Shown in pieces: positions 14,496-21,012 of a stretch of 22,490 nt of DNA. The DNA comes from a virus. Within the stretch, counting starts at the first letter, position 1; every line of letters begins with the position of its first letter. The position numbers were made by a program, and so were the translations under genes. The stretch is from positions 1 to 22,490 of IMG/VR virus record IMGVR_UViG_3300025655_000321; one strand, written 5' to 3'. Below the pieces are notes generated by a model. It was not told the DNA's origin. It saw only the letters and a program-made list of their open reading frames with translations, and searched no databases.

Positions 14496-14810
14496 TCAGA
14501 TCACCACCCATCTTGAACCGCTATCAATAGTCACCGTAACCCCAGAATCTACCGTTATTGGTCCCGTGCTCATAGCGTTGCTGGTTGACGCCAAAGTGTA
14601 GTTGGCGGTTATTGTTTGCGGGTTCGTATAAAAACCCGAGGATGCATAGAAATCATTTGCTGTTAGTTGGTTGGCAATCGTTACGTTCTGGGACGCATCA
14701 ATGCTAATAGCCGTCGTGTCATCGGTCTGAATGACAAGCTCATTGTCCGTATCACCGGAAGCAATTAATCCACCGGGACTTGAAGATGTGCTATTTATTG
14801 ATGAGGGCAT
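14496..14810 (-). CDS. Short modular fibre protein
   Basis: This 104-residue protein joins two modules seen elsewhere in the window. Its N-terminus (SGDTDNELVIQTDDTTAISI then DASQNVTIANQLT) resembles the start of the glycine-rich adhesin at 11460-12740. Its C-terminus (TANYTLASTSNAMSTGPITV, then SGSRWVVI) resembles the end of the protein at 15376-15852. It lacks the CRAWVNFNG core of its neighbours. It is probably a short fibre or fibre-tip adaptor. The ribosome binding site is weak (AGGAC). Its stop lies one base before the next ATG. Confidence 0.7.
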   Translation of the reverse strand: MPSSINSTSSSPGGLIASGDTDNELVIQTDDTTAISIDASQNVTIANQLTANDFYASSGFYTNPQTITANYTLASTSNAMSTGPITVDSGVTVTIDSGSRWVVI

Positions 14811-14817
14811 TTGTTAG

Positions 14818-14832
14818 TCCTGATTAGCGGAA
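14818..14832 (-). repeat. Fibre-gene junction repeat, copy 1
   Basis: The plus-strand 15-mer TCCTGATTAGCGGAA encodes the terminal Phe-Arg-stop of paralogue A on the minus strand and then AGGA, part of the ribosome binding site of the next gene. Identical copies sit at two other fibre-gene junctions. Confidence 0.85.
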
Positions 14833-15366
14833 GACTAAAATATTAACATTAGGACTATCGTCTCTCTGAACACTCGCCGCATTGTTGTAGATAGTGCCAA
14901 AATTTAATTGAGTGGTTGATCTCGTGTCGTTTGAATCTTGTCCAAGATAACAAGTCAGGGTATTTGTATAGTTAGCCGCCGCAGTTCCTGCAAAAGCATA
15001 GTTCACATCCGGCATCGCAGTCGTGAAGTTCACGGTGTAGTCGCCCAAGCCGTTATCTGTAATGCTCGACACATTCCCATCTTCACGAATCGCTACAGTG
15101 CCAGTGCCGTTAAAGTTCACCCAAGCACGACAGGCATAAAGGGGCGCGGTACCAGAAACCGTAGCAAATTGAGCAGAATCTATATTAGGCGTAGTTAGTG
15201 TAGGACTTGTCAGCGTTTTGTTCGTCAGCGTTTGAGTAGCATCTGTGCCAACCACAGTTGTGGTCGCTTGTGGGAGCGTCAGCGTGTAGTCCGAGTTTGT
15301 ATTCGGCGACTCAATCGTTACCGAACCGGTTCCTGAAGCGTTTCCTTGAATGACGACGTCAGACAT
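14824..15366 (-). CDS. Tail fibre paralogue A
   Basis: This 180-residue protein is the longest of four paralogues. The N-terminal stem (NASGTGSVTIESPNTNSDYT then LTLPQATTTVVGTDATQTLT, followed by TNKTLTSPTLTTPNI) is a standard phage fibre shaft motif. A nearly constant core follows, beginning ACRAWVNFNGTGTVAIRED and running through NVSSITDNG and YTVNFTTAMPDVNYA (about residues 78-125). The last 55 residues are unique to this copy, apart from the shared terminal VFR. The gene is preceded by GAGG and ends in the junction motif shared with its paralogues. Expected role: receptor-binding or fibre-tip protein. Confidence 0.78.
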   Translation of the reverse strand: MSDVVIQGNASGTGSVTIESPNTNSDYTLTLPQATTTVVGTDATQTLTNKTLTSPTLTTPNIDSAQFATVSGTAPLYACRAWVNFNGTGTVAIREDGNVSSITDNGLGDYTVNFTTAMPDVNYAFAGTAAANYTNTLTCYLGQDSNDTRSTTQLNFGTIYNNAASVQRDDSPNVNILVFR

Positions 15367-15375
15367 TATTTATCC

Positions 15376-15852
15376 TCACAGAACCACGTAGCGTTGACCG
15401 CTTGTGACCGTAAATGAAACGCCACCAGCAACCGTAAAAGGCCCAACAATCAGTCCATTCTCACCACTGTTTAATATGGTGTCCTGATTCATGGTCGTTT
15501 TATTGATGTACACCGCACCGGTATCCGAAGTCACCCCACCCCCAACAGCCATGACAGACCGCTCTGCTGGGTAAGTTACGAAGACATCCTTTGACCCTGC
15601 GCTCCAGTTAACTGCTGATCCAGCATTGCTGGATTCCAAAATCGTGTCCCGACTCAGCGTCGTGCCAGAGGATGTGTATGTCCCGATCCCAACTTCCCAG
15701 TTAGTGCCGTCGGTGATGGTGTAGTAAGTGCTGTTGCCGTCGCCAATAACCGAAAAAGACTGAAATCCCGTAGAAGCACCGGCAAGCGTAAGCGTTCCCG
15801 TACCAGTCGTCGTGGTGGTCTCTTTTACCCTGTCCTTGACTACAAACGCCAT
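15376..15852 (-). CDS. Tail-fibre-like structural protein
   Basis: This 158-residue protein starts MAFVVKDRVKETTTTTGTGT after a GGAG site placed just behind the giant adhesin's stop. Its first 100 residues follow a phage virion pattern: VKETTTTTGTGTLTLAGA, FSVIGDGNSTYYTI, WEVGIGTYT, TLSRDTILESSN and VFVTYPAERSV. The C-terminal 40 residues (TILNSGENGLIVGPFTVAGG, then a V-x-SGQRYVVL end) match the fibre-tip module also seen at the end of the protein at 14496-14810. It probably forms part of a fibre or baseplate-like hub. Function is inferred from homologous patterns in marine phages. Confidence 0.7.
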   Translation of the reverse strand: MAFVVKDRVKETTTTTGTGTLTLAGASTGFQSFSVIGDGNSTYYTITDGTNWEVGIGTYTSSGTTLSRDTILESSNAGSAVNWSAGSKDVFVTYPAERSVMAVGGGVTSDTGAVYINKTTMNQDTILNSGENGLIVGPFTVAGGVSFTVTSGQRYVVL

Positions 15853-15861
15853 GCTAACTCC

Positions 15862-18201
15862 TTAATCTACCGTAGGAACGTCTTGCCAAGTTGTGTTCTC
15901 AGAAACGTTGATTACAGCCCAACTCGTAACCCCAGCGCTTTGTGTATTCTGCCATATAACAGATTGGCTGTCATTAATCAACTCCCACAAAAATCTAGCC
16001 AGTGGGCTGTCCGAGGCTATGCCAAGTTCTTGAATTACGGCTTTAAAGTCAGCGTTAGCACGGGTGGTATCCAGCCCGGAGGCGGATTCGTTTATAAAGT
16101 GCTGGAAGATACCTATAGCCGACACCTGATCTGAACCCTGGGCCACCTCGTCAACAAATACTTGGAAAGACCCCGTAGCCGATACTTCATCGGCCCCAGA
16201 CGCAGACTCCGACACATTTGACAAGAAAGCGATCAGCGCAGAAGCGATCTCAGAAGCCGTCACAGTTTCAGCAACCGAACTATTCGCTATTTTTGACGCA
16301 GAAACCTCGTCAGCCCCGGTAGCCGTTTCCTGCACTAGAGAACTAAAGTCAACTGCCCCAGAAACAGAGTCCTGCCCCTGCCCGGACTCCTGTACCAAAC
16401 CCGTAAAGTCAACGGCGCTGGATACTTCATCGGCCCCGGTCGAAGACTCAATGACCACAACCACAAAAACTACCGCAGCCGACACCTCATCCGACCCAGT
16501 CGCCGTTTCTTGGATGAGATGTTGGAATGATCCAGTACCGGAAACCTCATCGGCTCCGGTCGCTGCTTCGTCAATCTGAGAAGTAAGGTCGGCCCCAGCG
16601 CTAACTTCATCTACACCGGCAGCAGACTCATCAATCTGGGCAGCGAAGTCAACGGCGCTGAAGACCTCATCACTTCCAGTAGCCGACTCATCAATCGCTA
16701 CACCGAAATCAACTGCACTGGAGACCTCATCTGAACCAACAGCCGCCTCATCTACAGCACCATTAAAAGATGCGCTTGCCGTTACTTCATCAGATCCGGT
16801 TGCGGACTCGTCAATGAAATCTTGGAACGTGCCGGTTGCAGAAACTTCATCTACGCCTGTGGCGGATTCGTCGATTTGAGAGGCGAAGTTTGCGTTAGAA
16901 GAAACTTGATCCGCGCCAGTAGCCGCTTCATCAATCTGAGCAGCGAAGTCAACCGCACTAGATACTTCGTCAGAAGCCGTGGCAGACTCATCAATTGCTA
17001 CACCAAAGTCAAATGCCCCGGAAACTTCATCCAACCCAGTGACAGACTCGTCAATTTGACTACCTAAAGAAACCCCTGATGACACCTCATCCGTACCAGT
17101 CGCCGACTCATCAATCTGAGATACAAAATCAGTGCTTGCATTAACCTCGTCAGACCCAGTAGCGGACTCATCAATCTGGGAGGCAAAGTCCGCTGTAGCA
17201 CTAACTTCATCCGTACCTGTGGCAGATTCATCAACTTGAGAAGTAAAGTCCGCTGTAGCACTAACTTCATCTGAGCCAGTAGCCCCACCATTACTTACAA
17301 CTAATTGGTTCTGATACGCAAACAAATCTGAGTGTAATGTTCCAGAAAAAGCCGCCGCAGACTGATACTGCGTTGTTCCGGTGTTCGTAACATCGCCAGC
17401 AATACTTGAATATCCGGCGCCCCAACCACCAATGTCGCCACCAGACCAAAAGTTATTTAATAGGGCCCCACCAGCAGTGGTGCTTTCATCAATATAGAGA
17501 ACAGAATCTATCCACAGCCGGATTCTGCCTGGGTTGATCCGAATATCCCAGACCAAGAAATGTACGCCACCATCGAATTCAGGAATAGAACTGAGGGCTA
17601 CATTTTGAACAGCGGCGTTTGTGTTGCTTGTTTGTACAGCCGCGTTGCCGTTACCTGATCTAAACCGCAAGTAATAAACGCTATCAATTTTAGACACGCC
17701 AAGCCATGTACCAGTCCCGGTACCGCCATGCTCAAATAGGCATTCAGTTTTTGTGAACGACGATGGTAACTGTACATACCCAGCAAACACAGCATTTTGG
17801 GTTCTCGTTATAAAGTCTGCACTTAACGACCCTACTTTAAAAGTGCTAGTGAGCGAAAGGTTGCTATTAAGTCCAGTTTCTTGGATAACGCAATCAAAAT
17901 CCACAAGGCTACTAAACTCTTCAGACCCTGTAGCGGACTCGTCAATCTGACCACCCAAAGAAGCCCCAGCAGAAACCTCATCGCTCCCAGTTGCGGACTC
18001 TTGGATAACAACGACAAAAATAGCCGTTGCAGAAATGGAATCGGAGCCTGTTGCAGACTCCGATATTTGAGAAGAAAAATCTGCTAGCGCCCGTACAACA
18101 TCACTAGCAGTAGCAGATTCAGAGACGGTTACAAAATAAACAACCCCACCCTGCGGGAGGGTGGCAAACGGTACCTCAGAGAAGGTTGCATAACCGAACA
18201 C
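15862..18201 (-). CDS. Giant repeat adhesin with internal LamG-like domain
   Basis: This 779-residue protein begins at GTG (MFGYATFSEVPFATLPQGG, a common N-terminus of fibre proteins in aquatic phages). Residues 28-107 hold four 20-residue repeats with consensus E-S-A-T-G-S-D-E-V-S-A-x4-F-x2-x-I-D. Residues 108-127 are a degenerate repeat. About 128-300 form an inserted concanavalin-like (LamG-type) jelly roll, with FHLVWDIR-like and RIRLWIDSVLYID strands. Residues 307-724 hold 21 more repeats in exact 20-residue phase. The C-terminus (725-779) contains three W-x-x-x segments typical of such proteins. The likely role is an elongated fibre or host-attachment protein. Repeat copy number could vary by recombination. 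No protease or lyase motif is visible. Confidence 0.8.
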   Translation of the reverse strand: MFGYATFSEVPFATLPQGGVVYFVTVSESATASDVVRALADFSSQISESATGSDSISATAIFVVVIQESATGSDEVSAGASLGGQIDESATGSEEFSSLVDFDCVIQETGLNSNLSLTSTFKVGSLSADFITRTQNAVFAGYVQLPSSFTKTECLFEHGGTGTGTWLGVSKIDSVYYLRFRSGNGNAAVQTSNTNAAVQNVALSSIPEFDGGVHFLVWDIRINPGRIRLWIDSVLYIDESTTAGGALLNNFWSGGDIGGWGAGYSSIAGDVTNTGTTQYQSAAAFSGTLHSDLFAYQNQLVVSNGGATGSDEVSATADFTSQVDESATGTDEVSATADFASQIDESATGSDEVNASTDFVSQIDESATGTDEVSSGVSLGSQIDESVTGLDEVSGAFDFGVAIDESATASDEVSSAVDFAAQIDEAATGADQVSSNANFASQIDESATGVDEVSATGTFQDFIDESATGSDEVTASASFNGAVDEAAVGSDEVSSAVDFGVAIDESATGSDEVFSAVDFAAQIDESAAGVDEVSAGADLTSQIDEAATGADEVSGTGSFQHLIQETATGSDEVSAAVVFVVVVIESSTGADEVSSAVDFTGLVQESGQGQDSVSGAVDFSSLVQETATGADEVSASKIANSSVAETVTASEIASALIAFLSNVSESASGADEVSATGSFQVFVDEVAQGSDQVSAIGIFQHFINESASGLDTTRANADFKAVIQELGIASDSPLARFLWELINDSQSVIWQNTQSAGVTSWAVINVSENTTWQDVPTVD
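16030..17283 (-). repeat. Main 60-base coding repeat array (21 units)
   Basis: This stretch encodes residues 307-724 of the giant adhesin: 21 tandem units of 20 residues (the first lacks two residues). Every unit keeps E-x-A-x-G-x-D-E-V or a close variant and a hydrophobic position near unit residue 15. Units are diverged at the DNA level but strictly in phase, with no insertion or deletion inside the array. Several unit pairs are near-identical, for example the pairs containing AVDFGVAID and AVDFAAQID, which suggests duplication of two-unit blocks. Confidence 0.9.
17881..18120 (-). repeat. N-terminal 60-base coding repeats (4 units)
   Basis: Four 20-residue units encode residues 28-107 of the same adhesin, in the same consensus as the main array. 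They are separated from it by the LamG-like domain at about 17302-17820. A degenerate fifth unit (ETGLNSNLSLTSTFKVGSLS) borders the domain, so the domain appears to interrupt what was once one continuous array. Confidence 0.85.
18146..18164 (-). other. Perfect GC-rich inverted repeat inside the adhesin start
   Basis: The bases form a 7-base-pair perfect stem (CCACCCT / AGGGTGG) with a 5-base loop. On the transcribed strand it is followed by GGTTGTTTATTTTGT, a T-rich run. This looks like a weak intrinsic terminator or attenuator but lies within codons 13-19 of the adhesin gene, where it encodes ATLPQGG. It may modulate transcription or mRNA stability, or be chance. Confidence 0.35.
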
Positions 18202-18202
18202 A

Positions 18203-18382
18203 TTAAACTGCTTCTAGGTCTTCTTCCTTAAACCAACGGCTTTGAACATCGCCATTGGCGTCCTCCCACTGAATCAGGTAGAAAAATTCACCATCTTCGG
18301 TCATCCGCAGCTTTTGCACTGGGCCTTGAGGTAAAACCGCATTGACCTTGACAGTCTGATCTTTAGCAAATTTGGTAGCCAT
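18203..18382 (-). CDS. 59-residue SH3-like small protein
   Basis: A short frame begins at ATG 18382 behind AAGGAG and encodes MATKFAKDQTVKVNAVLPQG, then KLRMTEDGEFFYLIQWEDAN and a final RWFKEEDLEAV. The alternation of short strands with a tryptophan in IQWEDANG and a closing acidic LxxV resembles small SH3-like barrel proteins found in phages. Function is unknown. It ends one base before the GTG of the giant repeat protein, so the two are likely coupled in translation. Confidence 0.75.
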   Translation of the reverse strand: MATKFAKDQTVKVNAVLPQGPVQKLRMTEDGEFFYLIQWEDANGDVQSRWFKEEDLEAV

Positions 18383-18392
18383 TTATTTCTCC

Positions 18393-18974
18393 TTAAGCAG
18401 CGTCAAGACTAAATTCGTAAGTCACATTCAGCGTATCACCTGATACGACTGTACGAGCGCCGGGGGATTGGAAGGTTGATACGGAAAACAAAGTCCCAGT
18501 TGTTCCGCTTTTAGTGCTGTTGCTGGTCAAAAAAGCTCCAGCAATCGTCACCGATGCGTTCATGGTAAAGACGTCAACCGCACCAGAGTTATCAATCACC
18601 GACGGATCTGCCGTTGTAGCCGCGCCAAAAGTTACTGCTGGGCGTGTAGCTTGAGTGTAAGCTGCGGACTCAACCCAACCAGCATGAGACGACATTGTGT
18701 CACCCGCCGCATAAGTAGGTGACGGACTGTTATTGACCAGACCAAGAAACCAAGTGGCAGTGTAACCAGAACCACTGAAGTACTTGTCGTTCATGTCTTT
18801 AAGGCCGACGTTAACAACTTTATTTGGTGCTTTATCTTCCCATTTCAGGTTGCCATCTTTGTCGTAGCACTTGAAGTGGAAAACGCCGCCACCACGAGCA
18901 GCGTTTTCAGTTGCGCCGCCCAAAACAAGTTGCGAGCCAATGGCATCGCTAGATGATGCTTTTTCGTTAAACAT
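18393..18974 (-). CDS. Phage structural protein, 193 residues
   Basis: The start at ATG 18974 has a good GGAG site. The N-terminal third is charged (FHFKCYDKDGNLKWEDKAPN) and leads into VVNVGLKDMNDKYFSGS and a WFLGLVNNSPSPTYAAGDT motif. The rest is beta-rich and Thr/Ser-rich, ending LNVTYEFSLDAA. The DKDGNLKWE...N.V.N.GL.D module recurs in minor virion proteins of many phages, including some lambda-like ones, without a known activity. It follows the second adaptor and the small beta-rich protein, consistent with a structural role in the tail or head surface. Confidence 0.65.
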   Translation of the reverse strand: MFNEKASSSDAIGSQLVLGGATENAARGGGVFHFKCYDKDGNLKWEDKAPNKVVNVGLKDMNDKYFSGSGYTATWFLGLVNNSPSPTYAAGDTMSSHAGWVESAAYTQATRPAVTFGAATTADPSVIDNSGAVDVFTMNASVTIAGAFLTSNSTKSGTTGTLFSVSTFQSPGARTVVSGDTLNVTYEFSLDAA

Positions 18975-18985
18975 TTTTAACTCCT

Positions 18986-19396
18986 TTACGAAAGTCGAAT
19001 AATTGCCGATGTACTTGTTGCGGCTGGGAATTGAACCTGAAAAGATGTTACTGAAGTCTTATCAGATCCAAAATCTAAAACACAGACTGCTCCGTTGTCC
19101 CCAGCCTTGTAAATCAAAGCACCTCGGGCAGTAATCACACCAGTCCATGATACGTTATTAAAGGTCACAAAGGCTACCCCACTGGATATGGAAACCGTTG
19201 GAGTTAGCACCTGCCCACCTGCCACATAGTTACCGCCTGAAGCCTCGCCTGTTACCGTGTAAGCAGTTGTAGAAGCATCCAACGTGGCTAAGTTGGTGTA
19301 AAGCGCAAGCCGAAACGTATTGCCGGAGAAGTCAAAGTTCCCGTCCAGCAAGCCGCTTTTAAATACGTTGCAGGTGTAGTTACCCGTAAATGGCAT
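18986..19396 (-). CDS. Small beta-rich virion protein, unknown function
   Basis: This 136-residue protein begins MPFTGNYTCNVFKSGLLDGN and is almost entirely beta-prone, with Ser/Thr/Gly-rich strands such as GNTFRLALYTNLATLD and GVITARGALIYK. Homologues with the opening NYxCNxFKxxLL and a FRLALYT motif are common beside neck genes in aquatic phages and are usually annotated only as structural or hypothetical. There is no signal peptide or enzyme motif. It lies directly after the second adaptor. It may be a tail or head surface protein; that is inference. Confidence 0.65.
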   Translation of the reverse strand: MPFTGNYTCNVFKSGLLDGNFDFSGNTFRLALYTNLATLDASTTAYTVTGEASGGNYVAGGQVLTPTVSISSGVAFVTFNNVSWTGVITARGALIYKAGDNGAVCVLDFGSDKTSVTSFQVQFPAATSTSAIIRLS

Positions 19397-20137
19397 TTAT
19401 TGCACCCCGTTGTTTTGTGGGAGGGGCGGAATACGAGCCTGACCACTACGGTACGCGTCACTGCGCTCCATGCCATCACCAAGACGTTTAGCCAACGACA
19501 GCGCTTCACTGTAGCGACCAAGATAATTTTGAATGACGTCTGACTCACCCTTCATGTAGGTATACGCCTCAAGTAACGTGCCATAAAGTAGTACGGAACT
19601 AAAGTTATCACCAAGCCAAGTAGACCCAGCAGTAACAATAGACTCGGGATAATAGTAATAATGAAGTTCAACGCTGTAGATGGCATCCGGTGTGGGTCCA
19701 AGGATGAAAGATAGTTCATTTGTCACCGCCGGGGGATTGTCATTTGTGGTCGTGGGGCCAAACAATGCGTAGTACTCAGGCTTGCCAGTATCCGTGGGCA
19801 CTGGATAACAAGCCCTAATAAAGTTCACATCTTTGTTTAGCAAATACTCATATGCACCCGTAACTGGGTCAATCACCGCCATCGAGTAGACGGCAAGAAA
19901 GTCACCGGGACTGGATAAGTACTTATTGCCGGATGTCGTCGATCCAGTCACATTCTTGCGAATCGAGGGGAACTGAACCGAGTTGTATATCCTCTGCTCG
20001 GCCTGTTTGATGAACGTATCAATCTGTTCTTTAGACGTAAAGTTAACATTGGCGGCTGTAGGGTCGCCATACTGAGTATTCGGAAAGTCGTTTTCCGTGT
20101 ACCCCTTAATCGTCTCAAACAGTTCGTTATACGTCAC
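19397..20137 (-). CDS. Second ring adaptor, phage gp6/SU10-adaptor type
   Basis: This 246-residue protein starts at GTG (MTYNELFETIKGYTENDFPN), with GGGGT just upstream. The N-terminus is a typical adaptor opening: TYNEL..., then SKEQIDTFIKQAEQRIYNSV around residues 35-54, followed by beta strands (YEYLLNKDVNFIRACYP, YSVELHYYYYPESIV) and a helical end (LLYGTLLEAYTYMKGESDVI, YSEALSLAKRLGDG). This is the usual architecture of phage gp6-like or SU10-like head-tail adaptors that stack on the portal or first adaptor. Family membership is by recognition. It ends NNGVQ and its stop directly precedes the next ATG. Confidence 0.72.
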   Translation of the reverse strand: MTYNELFETIKGYTENDFPNTQYGDPTAANVNFTSKEQIDTFIKQAEQRIYNSVQFPSIRKNVTGSTTSGNKYLSSPGDFLAVYSMAVIDPVTGAYEYLLNKDVNFIRACYPVPTDTGKPEYYALFGPTTTNDNPPAVTNELSFILGPTPDAIYSVELHYYYYPESIVTAGSTWLGDNFSSVLLYGTLLEAYTYMKGESDVIQNYLGRYSEALSLAKRLGDGMERSDAYRSGQARIPPLPQNNGVQ

Positions 20138-20140
20138 GAC

Positions 20141-20407
20141 TTACCCCATTTTTCCGCTGATCTTGCGGCCCTTGGTTGCAGCACCATAGCCACGCATCAC
20201 ACCAACACCAAACGGGTTGACCGGTGGATAGTCGCCACGGCTGATGTTTCCAACAGACATGTTCATCTTTTTCATCTCTGTAGCACCCGTCTCATAGTGG
20301 GAGTACGTGGACGCATCCGTGTCTTTGCCAGTCATCGTGTGAGGAGGGGCGTAGACCTCAGCAGGGCCGATCTCTTTGCCTTTGACCTTCATGCTGTACT
20401 TAGCCAT
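20141..20407 (-). CDS. 88-residue conserved phage protein, unknown function
   Basis: The product starts MAKYSMKVKGKEIGPAEVYA and ends with MRGYGAATKGRKISGKMG, a Gly/Lys-rich tail of the type seen in several neighbours. The middle is polar with several Met and Lys residues (EMKKMNMSVGN). No membrane segment or known motif is visible. AAGGGG lies upstream of the ATG, which overlaps the previous stop by one base; three bases separate its stop from the last base before the adaptor's GTG region. It is probably a small virion-associated protein of the neck region, but this rests only on context. Confidence 0.7.
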   Translation of the reverse strand: MAKYSMKVKGKEIGPAEVYAPPHTMTGKDTDASTYSHYETGATEMKKMNMSVGNISRGDYPPVNPFGVGVMRGYGAATKGRKISGKMG

Positions 20408-20574
20408 TATCGACCCCTTCCACTTGATCGCTGGTTCATGACTTTAGCCATACCACGACCGTATTTTTTCATGTCGAGGTTTGTCTTGCCACCTTTTTTC
20501 AAACCTTTGTGAGCCTCACCAGCGGGCTTATTAGCGTGCGCTTTAAGTGCTTCCATTGCTTTTTTGTCTGCCAT
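20407..20574 (-). CDS. 55-residue Lys-rich protein
   Basis: A short reading frame fills the space between the zinc-ribbon gene and the next gene. It begins at ATG 20574 after a clear AGGAG site and encodes MADKKAMEALKAHANK, then a Gly/Lys stretch (KGLKKGGKTN), a KKYGRGMAKVMNQR segment and the end SSGRGR. The stop shares one base with the next ATG. Composition and location match the other small basic proteins of this region. It is too short to assign a function; a virion or DNA-associated role is inference. Confidence 0.75.
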   Translation of the reverse strand: MADKKAMEALKAHANKPAGEAHKGLKKGGKTNLDMKKYGRGMAKVMNQRSSGRGR

Positions 20575-20583
20575 GATCTACTC

Positions 20584-21012
20584 CTAAGTAGTTACTACAG
20601 TTACAGTACCAAGTGCTATGCCCAAAACCAAGTTATTTGGTGTTAAGCCAGCGTCATCCGCTCTTGCCCCACCAACTGGCGCCCACCCCCATTGGATGAT
20701 TCTACTACCGCCGGACGGATCACCAAAGCCCAAAACGGTCGGGTCATTCGTAGCCAGCAATTGAAGTCCTGTATTACCTGCAACCTGATAAGAAGTGTCA
20801 CGGCGGGGATTACGCACCGCCTGCGGATCATCAACAGGGTAGAGGCCCAAGGACAACTGGGGCTGATCTGGGTCCCAGCACTCTTGGCAGACTTTAACGT
20901 TGACATTTTTGGTTTTGACAATTTCTGAGCGTAATGAATGAAGCGGGAACTGAAACCCACACCTGTCGCACATCGCAATTGCGATGCGTCCAAGGGTAAA
21001 TTTCGTAGTCAT
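20584..21012 (-). CDS. Zinc-ribbon-containing phage structural protein
   Basis: This 142-residue protein has two CxxC knuckles near the N-terminus, Cys15/Cys18 (CDRCG) and Cys42/Cys45 (CQEC), which would form a zinc ribbon. The linker PDQPQLSLGLYPVDDPQAVR follows, and the C-terminal half is Gly/Ala/Val-rich, ending in a hydrophobic beta-like stretch with no charged residues. Proteins of this shape are frequent beside adaptor genes in uncultured podovirus-like phages. The start codon overlaps the previous stop by one base (TAATG). It might be a minor virion protein or an assembly factor; no enzyme motif is present. Confidence 0.7.
   Translation of the reverse strand: MTTKFTLGRIAIAMCDRCGFQFPLHSLRSEIVKTKNVNVKVCQECWDPDQPQLSLGLYPVDDPQAVRNPRRDTSYQVAGNTGLQLLATNDPTVLGFGDPSGGSRIIQWGWAPVGGARADDAGLTPNNLVLGIALGTVTVVTT

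Noticed and set aside
13184-15366. Diversity-generating retroelement target region
   Set aside because: No reverse transcriptase or template repeat is visible in the window, and the differing C-termini vary over their whole length, not at adenine-specific sites.
16030-17283. CRISPR-like regular 60-base repeat
   Set aside because: Units are contiguous, without unique spacers, and translate in phase into a 20-residue protein repeat; this is a coding array.
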